In this document: positions 23,127-31,252 of the stretch, one piece after another
Layout: every line of letters starts with the position of its first letter
Numbering within the stretch: position 1 is the stretch's first letter
From: JACCVG01 sp034664165
Lineage (GTDB): Bacteria; Actinomycetota; Thermoleophilia; Solirubrobacterales; Thermoleophilaceae
Direction of reading: 5' to 3'
Assembly (NCBI GenBank): GCA_034664165.1
Contig: JAXDIE010000006.1
Coordinates: 1-34,055, forward strand
DNA length: 34,055 nt
Notes under the pieces: generated by a model
Databases searched by the model: none
Told to the model about the DNA's origin: nothing
Seen by the model: only the letters and a program-made list of their open reading frames with translations
Made by a program: the position numbers and the translations under genes

Positions 23127-24451
23127 GGCTGGACCCCCTTGGTCTTGCCGAGCGGGCTGTAGGAGAACAGCTTGTCGAAGGCGTTCTCGATGGAGTTGCA
23201 GGCCACCAGCTCCTTCTTGTCCGGGTTGCCCGCGTAGATCTGGCAGGGCAGGTACACCGGCGAGTTGCCGCTGGTGGCGGGAAAGCGGATGAAGTGGCCC
23301 TGGTTGTCCTTCTGGGCTGAGGCGCCGCCCACGCCGGCGAAGGTCGGCCCGATCATCTCGGACATCGAGTGCTGGGTATCCGGATCGATCTCGGACATGA
23401 ACGGCAGGATCGTCTTGTCGACCCGGCGCAGGCTCGGCACCAGGTTCCGGAGCAGCGGCAGGCCGCCGCGGGCCGTCGTGGCCACCGACCGGACCGAGGG
23501 GCGCAGCGACTGCAGCAGCGGCTCGGCGTCGTCGGCCAGGTTGTCGGCGTCGACCAGCGTCGGGCGCAGGTGGGCAACGGTCGGCCGGACCTCGTCGGCC
23601 GGCCCGCGCAGCCGGTTGACCAAGCCATCGGCCAGGTTCAGGGTGCTGTCCAGCTGGTCAAGGGTCCTGTTGGTCCTGTCCATCAGGCCAGGCGACATGG
23701 CTAGCGCGGCCTCGATGTCGCCCTGACGCCCGCCGAGCGTCCGCAGCGTGGCCGAGGCGCCCGAGGTCAGGCTCTGCAGCTGGCGGTCCGGGGTGTTGAG
23801 CACATCCACGGTCTTGGCGGTGGAATCCACCAGCTGGCGCAGGTCGTAGTCCATGTTCGAGCCGCGCAACGCGCCCACGCCCTTGCCTATGTCGGGCGAA
23901 GTGGCGGCAAGGGTCTCCAGGGCCTTGGCGGGCGCGCGATCGTCCTTCAGCGCGTCTGCCAGCTCACCGGGAAGGGTCTTCAACCCGGACTCGGCGGCGC
24001 CTTGATCGACAGAGGTCACGTCCTCGACCTCCACCTGGCTCTCGGTCTGGCTCAGCGGGATCTGGCCCTTCAGGGAACCGGTGCTGGGCGTGCCCCTGTC
24101 CAGGTCCACGATGAAGGACCCGCCCAGTGCCAGCCGGAACCGGAGGCTGGCCGTGGCGTCCGTGTAGATCGGGCCGGCAGAGTCGTTCAGCGACATCGTG
24201 ACGGCCGCGCTGGGGCCATCTGGATCCAGCGTGATGTCCGTGACCTTGCCGATCTCGACCCCGTTGATCCGGACCTGGTCGTTCTCGTGCAACTGCTTGG
24301 CGTCCTCGAAGACAGCCGTGACGGTATGCGCGCCGCTCTGACCGCCACCGCCGACGCCGGCTGCCATCCCGATCGCGATCAGGACCGCAAGCACGGCGAA
24401 GGTTGCGATGCCCAGGAGCACCATCGGGTTGGCTGTGCGCTTGCTCGTCAT
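23123..24451 (-). CDS. MCE family protein, fourth of operon
   Basis: 442 aa with a membrane helix at about 10-31 (MVLLGIATFAVLAVLIAIGMAAG), an MCE domain (HTVTAVFEDAKQLHENDQVRINGVEIGKVTDITL), an acidic linker VEVEDVTSVDQ, and a helical tail ending with a Cys-containing end (LPCQIYAGNPDKKELVACNSIENAFDKLF), which is typical of actinobacterial Mce C-termini. The start overlaps the previous gene by four bases. Periplasmic/envelope location is inferred from the helix. Confidence 0.92.
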   Translation of the reverse strand: MTSKRTANPMVLLGIATFAVLAVLIAIGMAAGVGGGGQSGAHTVTAVFEDAKQLHENDQVRINGVEIGKVTDITLDPDGPSAAVTMSLNDSAGPIYTDATASLRFRLALGGSFIVDLDRGTPSTGSLKGQIPLSQTESQVEVEDVTSVDQGAAESGLKTLPGELADALKDDRAPAKALETLAATSPDIGKGVGALRGSNMDYDLRQLVDSTAKTVDVLNTPDRQLQSLTSGASATLRTLGGRQGDIEAALAMSPGLMDRTNRTLDQLDSTLNLADGLVNRLRGPADEVRPTVAHLRPTLVDADNLADDAEPLLQSLRPSVRSVATTARGGLPLLRNLVPSLRRVDKTILPFMSEIDPDTQHSMSEMIGPTFAGVGGASAQKDNQGHFIRFPATSGNSPVYLPCQIYAGNPDKKELVACNSIENAFDKLFSYSPLGKTKGVQP

Positions 24452-25788
24452 GGCCCCGTGGCCCCCGCCCGGTCATACGACTGCAGCGGGTACTTGGTGG
24501 ACAGGTACTCGCACGGGTCCGGGTAGCCGTCGCGGAACAGCTTCGTGTCGCCGTGATCCTGCATCCCGAGGTTCTCGCTGGGGGACATCACGGCCTGGAG
24601 GCGGAACTGCATTGCCGGGCCGTTGGGTCCGCTGCCGGTGCCGCCGAAGCCGGTCATGCTGCGGAACACCGCGCCCGTGTTGATGATGTCGCACTTGTGG
24701 ATGCCGACCTCGTGGACGATCGGCACGAGGTCGACGATGCCCTGGCGCAGCGGGTTGAGCACCGGGTTCAGGCTGTCGGTCACGCGCAGGGCGCCGGGCA
24801 CGGCCGGGCGAGCGGCGTCGAGCAGGTCGGCCGCCTTGTCCAGCGGCCCATCGGCATCGTCGAGCAGGTCGGCCGCCTGGCGCAGGCCCTCGGGCGCGCG
24901 CTGGAGCGTCTGGTCGGCCGCGTTGGCCAGGTCGTCGGTGGCCGAGAGCAGCCGAACGCCGTTGCCAAGGCCTGTGTTGGCGCTCGAGAGCGCGCCGGGT
25001 GACTGCTCGAGGCTCGAGCGCACCGAGTCGCGTTCGGTGACGAACGGCGCCACAGCATCGGCGCCCGGCCCGAAGGTCCCGGCGATCTGGGTGCGGTTGG
25101 CGGCAAGTGGCGTCACGGCACGGTCCAGCGCGGGAAGCAGCCGCGCCGCCGCGCCCTGCGGCTCGAGCGTCGTGTGGATCAGGTTCTGGAACTCATGCAT
25201 GCGGGTGCCGCTGGCGTGGATGCCCGCGTTGAGCACCTGCCCGTTGCCGGCAAACCCGCTGCCGAGCCCGCCGATCATCTGGCCGAGCGCTCCGCGGGTC
25301 TGCCTGTCGAAGGTGTCCAGCGCCTCGGTCACACCGAAGCTGAGCACGTCGTGCGGGCCTCCGATGGTGTCGCCGGAAGCAAGCATCCGGGATCCCGACC
25401 CGGGAATGATCTGCAGGTAGCGGGCGCCCAACAGGCCGTTGGCGCGGACGGCAGCCTTCGTGTCGGTGGGCAGCTTCAGGCCCGGCTCGAGCTGAACGCG
25501 GATGCTCGCCAGGCCGTTGTCGCCGATCGTCCGGTCCTGGATCTGGCCCACCCGCACGCCGGCGATTCGCACCGGGTCGTGCTTCAGCAGGTTGCCGACG
25601 CGGGGCACCTCGACCACGAGATAGGAGTACTGCTTGCCCGGCACGCCGTTGTAGGCACTGATTCCGATCCAGGCGATCGCGCCGAGCACGGCGATGGTCG
25701 CCACGCCCTTGAGCAGGGCCGATTGCGGGCTGGCGCTGTCGCGCCGGCGGCGGCGGGTCGGGGTGGATGTCCTGCGCACAGGGGTCAT
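24448..25788 (-). CDS. MCE family protein, third of operon
   Basis: 446 aa. An Arg-rich cytosolic N-terminus (VRRTSTPTRRRRRDS) precedes a helix at about 26-47 and the MCE domain YSYLVVEVPRVGNLLKHDPVRIAGVRVGQIQDRTI. Downstream, helices repeat with many DLLD, LLPALDRAV and LRQAAD units. Cysteines near the end (HKCDIINTGAVF and PDPCEYLSTKYP) resemble those of the sister subunits. The stop and start overlap neighbours by four bases on both sides. Confidence 0.92.
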   Translation of the reverse strand: MTPVRRTSTPTRRRRRDSASPQSALLKGVATIAVLGAIAWIGISAYNGVPGKQYSYLVVEVPRVGNLLKHDPVRIAGVRVGQIQDRTIGDNGLASIRVQLEPGLKLPTDTKAAVRANGLLGARYLQIIPGSGSRMLASGDTIGGPHDVLSFGVTEALDTFDRQTRGALGQMIGGLGSGFAGNGQVLNAGIHASGTRMHEFQNLIHTTLEPQGAAARLLPALDRAVTPLAANRTQIAGTFGPGADAVAPFVTERDSVRSSLEQSPGALSSANTGLGNGVRLLSATDDLANAADQTLQRAPEGLRQAADLLDDADGPLDKAADLLDAARPAVPGALRVTDSLNPVLNPLRQGIVDLVPIVHEVGIHKCDIINTGAVFRSMTGFGGTGSGPNGPAMQFRLQAVMSPSENLGMQDHGDTKLFRDGYPDPCEYLSTKYPLQSYDRAGATGP

Positions 25789-27242
25789 GGGCCCAGGAGG
25801 TAGTTGAGGAGATCGCCGGCGTTGTGGCTGCCGGCCGCGCCCTTCACCTTGTCGGTGACCTTCTTGACGCCGCCCTTGACCTTGTCGAGCGCGCTGCGGC
25901 TGAGGTCGCCGAGGTCCTTGCCGGCCTTGTCGAGGTGGCCCTTCACGCCATCCAGGATGTCCTTCACGGGATTGCCCGATCCGGACGACGGCGCAGCTCC
26001 GCTGGTCTGCGCCTTGTCGTCCTTGCCGGCACCGGAGGCCTTCCGCGACTCGGGGCCGCCGTTGCTCTCCTGGTGCTTGGGATCGCCGGCGGTCAGGCGG
26101 TCGACCATGCTGCGCAGGGCCTCGTTGCCCACAGCGGCCTCACCCCGGAACACATGGGACATCCCGTCCCTGAACTGGATGGCGCGCGACCAGTTCTCGA
26201 TCACGGCCAGGAGATTGTCGGCGCTGCGATCGAGTGTGTTGCTGATCGGCATCAGCTGCTTGCTCAGCGTGCTGAGCTGGTCCAGGGCGGGCACGGCCTT
26301 GGTCAACACCGGCGTGCCCTCGTTGCCCAGGCGCGAGAGGTCGGGTGCCACCGCGGTTGCCGAGCGGAGCGCCGGCTGCGCGGCGCGCCGGAAAGGATCG
26401 ATCTCGTCGATCACGTCCTGGAGCCGGGGCGCGGTGTCGCTGAGATCGCGGGCCGCGGGGCCAAGGGGCTTGGTGGCGTCCTCGAGCTTCGCGAGGAACG
26501 TCTGGAGCGTCGAAAGGGTTCCGGGTGCCTCGGCCAGCGTCGCGCGCAGGCCATCGCGACGGGCGGCGACGGTGGTCGCCGTCTGTCCGACGTTGTCGAT
26601 CAGGCGCGTCAGCTGGGCCCGCTGCCGTGTGACCTCGCCCACGAAGCGATCCGACTCGGTCATCAGGCGCGCAAGCGTCGTGTTGTCGGTCGAGAGCTGG
26701 TTGAGCAGCTGTGTGGCGTCGGACACCGACACCGGCAGCTCCTTCAGCATCTCTGCCAGATCCTGGCGACGGCCCTGGACCGCGAGTCCCGACTCGCTGA
26801 GCAGCACGCCCAGGCGGGCACGCGTGTCCGTATCCAGCACGCTCAGCACCTGGTCAAGGTCCGTGGCCGAGGTGATCCGGGCGGCTGGGATGGTGGTGCC
26901 GGTGGGAGCCGGGTCATCCAGGTTGCCGGGCACGATCTCGACGCGCTTCTGCCCCAGGAAGTTCACGGCCGAGATGGCGGCCGAGGCGTCCCGTCCCACA
27001 GGCGCGTGCTCCGGGTCGATGTCCAGCTGCGCCACCACCTGGTCATCGCCGGCCAGATGCAGTGAGACCTGGCCTGCGCGGACGCCGCCGATCGACACCT
27101 CGGATCCATCGCGCAGACCCGCCGCGTTCTGCAGGTCCAGCTGGACGCGGTAGGGCGTGGGGCCGGAGCCCGCGACGAGGATGACCCCGACGGCGATGGC
27201 GGCCAGGGCAAGAGCTCCCGCAATGAGGGCACGTGCGCTCAC
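25785..27242 (-). CDS. MCE family protein with basic C-terminal tail, second of operon
   Basis: 485 aa. GTG 27242 overlaps the previous stop (GTGA) and gives a helix at about 5-25 (ALIAGALALAAIAVGVILVAG), then the MCE domain YRVQLDLQNAAGLRDGSEVSIGGVRAGQVSLHL. It differs from the others by a Lys/Gly-rich C-terminal tail of about 60 residues (KDILDGVKGHLDKAGKDLG...KGGVKKVTDKVKGAAG) with amphipathic pattern. This tail might bind cell wall polymer or lipid. Longer in-frame sequence upstream is inside the neighbouring gene and was not used. Confidence 0.92.
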   Translation of the reverse strand: MSARALIAGALALAAIAVGVILVAGSGPTPYRVQLDLQNAAGLRDGSEVSIGGVRAGQVSLHLAGDDQVVAQLDIDPEHAPVGRDASAAISAVNFLGQKRVEIVPGNLDDPAPTGTTIPAARITSATDLDQVLSVLDTDTRARLGVLLSESGLAVQGRRQDLAEMLKELPVSVSDATQLLNQLSTDNTTLARLMTESDRFVGEVTRQRAQLTRLIDNVGQTATTVAARRDGLRATLAEAPGTLSTLQTFLAKLEDATKPLGPAARDLSDTAPRLQDVIDEIDPFRRAAQPALRSATAVAPDLSRLGNEGTPVLTKAVPALDQLSTLSKQLMPISNTLDRSADNLLAVIENWSRAIQFRDGMSHVFRGEAAVGNEALRSMVDRLTAGDPKHQESNGGPESRKASGAGKDDKAQTSGAAPSSGSGNPVKDILDGVKGHLDKAGKDLGDLSRSALDKVKGGVKKVTDKVKGAAGSHNAGDLLNYLLGP

Positions 27243-28618
27243 TTGCCGAAGTCCTTCCCGTCGTCTTCCATGCCCAGCAGCGGTGTGATCGGCGGGATCT
27301 TCAGCGTCTGGCTGATCGAGCGCGACTCCGGGTCCTTGCTCGGATCGATGGCGTCGCGCCCAGCGCCGCACTGGGGCAGGAACCACGGTTGGCCGGCCAG
27401 ATACCCGGGCGGGCGGGGGAAGCCGTAGCGCAGGTCGGGGAACAGCTTGGCTGCGCCGGCCGAGTCCATCACGTTGGCGTTGTTCTCGAGCGCGGGGAGG
27501 AACGCCTGGGCCGTGGCGCGGATGTACTTGTCCTTGCCGTCGCCGTACGCGAAGTGGTCGCCCCAGTTGCTGAAGAACGCGACACTCTCGGGCGTGTAGG
27601 GCCGGATGCACTGGAGCTCGTGCACGGCCTGCTTGTTGATCGAGTCGATCCTGGGCATCTGGTCGCCCGCCAGGGCCAGCAGCGGGTTGATGTCCGGAGT
27701 GGCGCGCCGCGCAGTCGCCAGCGTGACGCGGGCATCGGGGCCAATCCGGTCGACGGTCCGGAGCACATCGTTGAGCGGCTTGGCCAGGCGCTGGACCTCG
27801 CGCACGCCCGGATCCAGGCGATCGGTCAGGTCGGCCGCGATGCTAAGGGTGTGGTCGGCACGGCCCAGCGTCCCGCGTGCATTCACCAGCGTCTGCGGCG
27901 CCCGGGCCAGCGTCTGCTGGAGGGCGTCGGCCTGGGTGCCAAGCGCATCGAAGGTCTGGGCACCGCCCTGGATCAGGTCACGCAGGCCGGGTTCGGCCGC
28001 ATGCACGGCGTCGACCGCGGCGTCGGAGGACACGACCAGGGTTCCCAGGGCGTCGCTCTCGGTGGCCAGATCGGTCAGCACGGCGTGCGCCTGGTGCAAC
28101 GCCGACGGGGCCTTCTCCAGACTTCCCCGCAGGCCCGGCCCCGCGGCGTCGAGCGCTTGGCCGCCGTTGTCGATCAGGGCCGAGGTGTCGGCGCGTACCT
28201 TCTTGCCGAACGTGCCAAGCAGGTCGTCGAACTCGACCGGCGAGACGAAATCGGAAGCGGGAATCACACCGTTGTCGGCGATCTTCTCCTTGGAGTCGCC
28301 CGGGATCAGCGCCACGTAACGGTTGTCGTAGGAGACGGTGCCGCCCCAGCGCAAGGCCACCTTGGTGTCCTTCGCCAGCGGCCACACCGAGTCATCCAGG
28401 GTCATGACGATGTGCGCGGCGCGGCCCTGGTCAGCGGGGCCCAGCGTCGTGACCTTGCCCACCGTCTGGCCCGACATCCGGACCTCCTGGCCCAGGATCA
28501 GGTTGGTGGCATCGGGCACGTTGAGCGAGACCTGGTGGCCGCCGGGCACCACACCGCAGCCGGGCAGCGCCATCGCGAGCATTGCCATCGCCATCGGGCC
28601 GAGTCTCCGCGGGCCCAC
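27239..28618 (-). CDS. MCE lipoprotein (MceE/LprK-like), first MCE gene of operon
   Basis: 459 aa. The start GTG 28618 gives a lipoprotein signal: basic GPRRLG, hydrophobic MAMAMLAM and lipobox ALPGC with the lipidated Cys21. The MCE domain follows (HQVSLNVPDATNLILGQEVRMSGQTVGKVTTL), then long helices. Mce clusters of Mycobacterium usually place the lipoprotein fifth (mceE); here it is first after the permeases. Gap of one base after the upstream stop TGA. It likely anchors the ring to the outer face of the membrane. The C-terminus has two Cys (LQCIRPYTPES and LPQCGAGRD). Confidence 0.92.
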   Translation of the reverse strand: MGPRRLGPMAMAMLAMALPGCGVVPGGHQVSLNVPDATNLILGQEVRMSGQTVGKVTTLGPADQGRAAHIVMTLDDSVWPLAKDTKVALRWGGTVSYDNRYVALIPGDSKEKIADNGVIPASDFVSPVEFDDLLGTFGKKVRADTSALIDNGGQALDAAGPGLRGSLEKAPSALHQAHAVLTDLATESDALGTLVVSSDAAVDAVHAAEPGLRDLIQGGAQTFDALGTQADALQQTLARAPQTLVNARGTLGRADHTLSIAADLTDRLDPGVREVQRLAKPLNDVLRTVDRIGPDARVTLATARRATPDINPLLALAGDQMPRIDSINKQAVHELQCIRPYTPESVAFFSNWGDHFAYGDGKDKYIRATAQAFLPALENNANVMDSAGAAKLFPDLRYGFPRPPGYLAGQPWFLPQCGAGRDAIDPSKDPESRSISQTLKIPPITPLLGMEDDGKDFGK

Positions 28619-28619
28619 G

Positions 28620-29444
28620 TCAGCCCCCGATCGGCAGATGCAGGTCGGTGCCGTAGAAGAAGACGAACATCAGCCCGGCGATGATGTGAACCAGGATCAG
28701 GTTCACGTAGATCGAGCGGGCGCTGGCGGTTCCCACGCCGGCCGGCCCGCCCGTGGCCCGCAGCCCGTAGAACATCGCAACGAGCGAGCACATCACGCCG
28801 AGCACGCAGATCGTGAGGAAGGTGTTCAGCTGGTCACGCGCGGTCTGGACGCCCCAGTGAACGTCCATCAGCACGTTGGGCGCGATGCCCTGCAGGATGA
28901 TCACCGAATCCAGGTAGGCGCCCGCGATCTGCCCGATCAGTGCCAGGCCGGTGGCCAGCGGCATGAACAGCAACACCGCGACCAGGCGGGTGCCCACCAC
29001 GTAGCGGAGGGGGTCGACGCCGGTCGAGTCGTAGGCGTCGATCTCCTCGTTGGTCTTCATGGCGCCGATCTCGGCCGCCATGCCGCAGCAGACCTTGGCG
29101 CAGAACACGTAGCCGAACATCGTCGGCGCCAGCTGGCGAATCGACACATAGCCGCTGGTCAGTCCCAGGAAGTCGGATGCGCCGATCGACCGCAGGAAGA
29201 AGAACCCAAAGTTCACGAGGCTCATCCCGAGAAACATGTTCATGGCGAGCATCAGGAACCAGGTGCCGCGAATCATCATGGCCGCCTGGCGCAGGACCTC
29301 GGATGCGTAGCGCGGGGTGCCGCCGATCGCGGCGAGCGAGCGGCCGCCGAATGCGGTGAGCTCGCCGGCCTCGGCCAAGAGGCCGGTCGAAGTGCTCGCC
29401 TTCGCCGGCACGTGGGCTTCCATCTGGGCGGTGGTCGACTCCAC
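28620..29444 (-). CDS. YrbE/MlaE-type ABC permease, second
   Basis: 274 aa inner-membrane permease of the Mce transporter, about five or six helices. Landmarks are the coupling/EQ-loop-like segment CGMAAEIGAMKTNEEIDAYDSTGVDPLRYVVGTRLVA (about 140-176), which docks on the MlaF-type ATPase, and the final helix LILVHIIAGLMFVFFYG. GTG 29444 begins one base after the preceding stop; ATG 29423 is a possible alternative start. Pairs with the other YrbE. Confidence 0.94.
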   Translation of the reverse strand: MESTTAQMEAHVPAKASTSTGLLAEAGELTAFGGRSLAAIGGTPRYASEVLRQAAMMIRGTWFLMLAMNMFLGMSLVNFGFFFLRSIGASDFLGLTSGYVSIRQLAPTMFGYVFCAKVCCGMAAEIGAMKTNEEIDAYDSTGVDPLRYVVGTRLVAVLLFMPLATGLALIGQIAGAYLDSVIILQGIAPNVLMDVHWGVQTARDQLNTFLTICVLGVMCSLVAMFYGLRATGGPAGVGTASARSIYVNLILVHIIAGLMFVFFYGTDLHLPIGG

Positions 29445-29445
29445 C

Positions 29446-30306
29446 TCAGCCCCTCAGCACGGTCGCGTCGGGGATCAGGGTCAGGTATGCCAGGTTGAAC
29501 AGGCCGTTGAACAGCCAGATGCCGAAGAAGGTGATGACGACCGCCTGGTTCACCGCGCGGCCGACGCCCTCGGTGCCCGGCGCGGACGACAGGCCCTTGT
29601 AGCAGGACACCAGGCCCACGAAGAACCCGATGATCGTGTTCTTGAGGACGAGCGGCACCAGCAGGTCCAGCGGCAGGATCGTGTTGACCAGGTTGTCGCG
29701 GAAGACCTCGGGCGGGAAGCCGAGCGCCGCCGAGCCCACCACGTAGTGGACGGCGAGCATCATGAACAGGCCAAAGACGGCCAGCACCGGGCCGACGATG
29801 GTCGTCGCCACCACGCGCGGGACCACCAGCGAGCGGATCCGGTCAACGCCGAGCACGGCCAGCGCGTCCAGCTCCTCGCGCACCTTGCGCGAGCCCAGGT
29901 CGGCCGTCATGGCGCTGCCCACCACGCCGGCGAAGATCATGGCCGTGATCCAGGTGGACACCTCGCGCACCCACGCGATGTAAAGGCCGCCGGCCGAGCG
30001 CTCGACCACGCCCAGGGTGGCCAGTAGCGCGCCGGTGCCGATGATCCCGTAGGCGATCAGGTATCCGGAGTGGGCCAGGAAGAGCGGGATGATGCAGCGG
30101 CGGATGGCCTTGGCTCCCTCGGTGACCGCCTCGCTGGTCCAGTTGTAGGGCCGCCTCACGGCCAGGATCGGGACGCGGACGGCGAGCATGCCCATCTCGC
30201 CTGCTGACTTGATCGAGTCGAACAGGCGTGAATCGCTGAATCGATCAGCTAGTCCCGGGCGTGGGGCCCGCGTCGGCAGGCCTGGCGCTGCGCTCCTCCC
30301 CTCCAT
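29446..30306 (-). CDS. YrbE/MlaE-type ABC permease, first gene of Mce operon
   Basis: 286 aa permease. The N-terminal interface helix GEMGMLAVRVPILAVRRPYNWTSEAVTEGAKAIRRC precedes five to six membrane helices. The loop GSAMTADLGSRKVREELDALAVLGVDRIRSLVVPRVVA binds the cognate ATPase. ATG 30306 is chosen because it is just after the operator-like site; ATG 30333, inside the palindrome, is an in-frame alternative, and farther upstream the frame is non-coding. No strong ribosome site precedes it, so a leaderless or very short leader message is possible. First gene of eight. Confidence 0.92.
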   Translation of the reverse strand: MEGRSAAPGLPTRAPRPGLADRFSDSRLFDSIKSAGEMGMLAVRVPILAVRRPYNWTSEAVTEGAKAIRRCIIPLFLAHSGYLIAYGIIGTGALLATLGVVERSAGGLYIAWVREVSTWITAMIFAGVVGSAMTADLGSRKVREELDALAVLGVDRIRSLVVPRVVATTIVGPVLAVFGLFMMLAVHYVVGSAALGFPPEVFRDNLVNTILPLDLLVPLVLKNTIIGFFVGLVSCYKGLSSAPGTEGVGRAVNQAVVITFFGIWLFNGLFNLAYLTLIPDATVLRG

Positions 30307-30319
30307 TCGCGGAGAGTCG

Positions 30320-30340
30320 CACAAACTGAACATATGTTCA
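30320..30340. promoter_or_regulatory. Putative operator at Mce operon start
   Basis: CACAAACTGAA (30320-30330), identical to 19533-19543, overlaps the perfect 14-base palindrome TGAACATATGTTCA (30327-30340). The palindrome ends 21 bases upstream of the chosen permease start. Its core GAACATATGTTC also fits the Gram-positive LexA box, so two regulators are conceivable. Confidence 0.65.
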
Positions 30341-30350
30341 TAGACCCGGT

Positions 30351-30392
30351 TGGGGGGATCCATACCCCCCAGAAGGGGGTAATACGACCCCC
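30351..30392. repeat. Alternating G and C runs that form mutually exclusive hairpins
   Basis: GGGGGG (30352-30357), CCCCCC (30365-30370), GGGGG (30375-30379) and CCCCC (30388-30392) alternate with gaps of 7, 4 and 8 bases. Each C run can pair with the G run on its left, and the second G run can pair on either side. It lies between the Mce operon and the divergent reductase gene, in the leader of the latter. Confidence 0.55.
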
Positions 30393-30436
30393 GAAGCGGG
30401 AGAGCATCATCGCCGCCTCCAAAATGGAGGACTCCG

Positions 30437-31030
30437 ATGGGCCACATCACGGTTGTCAACAACATCTCGCTGGACGGAGTGATGCAGGCGCCCGGCCGCC
30501 CCGAGGAGGACACCCGCGGGGGCTTCGAGCACGGCGGCTGGGCCGGGCCCTACAACGACGAGGAGAAGGCCAAGGCGATGGGCGGCATGATGGCGCGCGG
30601 CGCGCAGGCCAGCCGCTCGGGGCTGCTCCTCGGGCGCCGGACCTACGAGGACTTCTTTCAGGTCTGGCCCGGGCGGACGGACAACCCCTTCACCGAGGTG
30701 CTCGACAACTCCCAGAAGTACGTTGCATCGACCACGCTCCAGGAGCCTCTCCCCTGGGTCAACTCGACGCTCCTTTCCGGCGACGCCGCCGATGCCGTGT
30801 CCGAGCTCAAGGACGAGTCCGATATCGAGCTGACCATCCTCGGGAGCGGCGTCGTGATCCAGTCACTTGCCAAGCGCGGGCTGATCGATACCTACGTGCT
30901 GCTGATCCACCCGCTGATCCTCGGGCGGGGTCGCCGGCTCTTCGCCGACGACGGTGACTTCGCCAAGCTGGAGATGACCGAGAGCATCACGACCACCACT
31001 GGAGTGGTGATCGCGACGTACCGAAGCTGA
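30437..31030 (+). CDS. Dihydrofolate reductase family (RibD C-terminal-like) protein
   Basis: 197 aa NADPH-dependent reductase-like protein of the RibD C-terminal/DHFR superfamily. MGHITVVNNISLDGVMQAPG is the usual N-terminus, RSGLLLGRRTYEDFFQVWPG the NADPH-side segment, and ELTILGSGVVIQSLAKRGLIDTYVLLIHPLILGRGRRLF the conserved C-terminal half. Members are mostly uncharacterised; some relate to riboflavin or folate-like reductions. Ribosome site GGAGG is placed seven bases before ATG 30437. It is divergent from the Mce operon with about 130 bases between. No direct link to lipid transport is visible. Confidence 0.92.
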   Translation: MGHITVVNNISLDGVMQAPGRPEEDTRGGFEHGGWAGPYNDEEKAKAMGGMMARGAQASRSGLLLGRRTYEDFFQVWPGRTDNPFTEVLDNSQKYVASTTLQEPLPWVNSTLLSGDAADAVSELKDESDIELTILGSGVVIQSLAKRGLIDTYVLLIHPLILGRGRRLFADDGDFAKLEMTESITTTTGVVIATYRS

Positions 31031-31042
31031 GGTCCTGGGCGC

Positions 31043-31252
31043 TCAGCCGGTGTGCGGGTCGACCGCGTCCTCGATCAGACGGTCGACTTCCTCGGGATCG
31101 TCGCTCGGGGTGAGCGCGTCTCCCAACGAAGTCTCGTGATCGCCTGACTGCTCGTCGCCAGAGGTCTCCTCGACCTGCTGACCGGAATCGCCCTCGCCGG
31201 AATCCGTGAGACCTGTGCCCGACGAGGGCTTCCGCTGCTGTTCGTCGCCCAT
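31043..31252 (-). CDS. Small acidic hydrophilic protein
   Basis: 69 aa protein, very rich in Asp, Glu, Ser, Gly and Gln (SGEGDSGQQVEETSGDEQSGDHETS), with no membrane segment and likely intrinsically disordered. It is not a family I recognise. ATG 31252 follows directly on the stop (TAG-ATG) of a 21-codon hydrophobic micro-ORF that has a strong ribosome site, so the pair are likely translated together. Convergent with the reductase gene. Confidence 0.6.
   Translation of the reverse strand: MGDEQQRKPSSGTGLTDSGEGDSGQQVEETSGDEQSGDHETSLGDALTPSDDPEEVDRLIEDAVDPHTG

Noticed and set aside
30307..30513. N-terminal extension of the first YrbE permease
   Set aside because: The frame crosses the operator, G/C-run region and the start of the divergent reductase gene; no permease sequence is in it.
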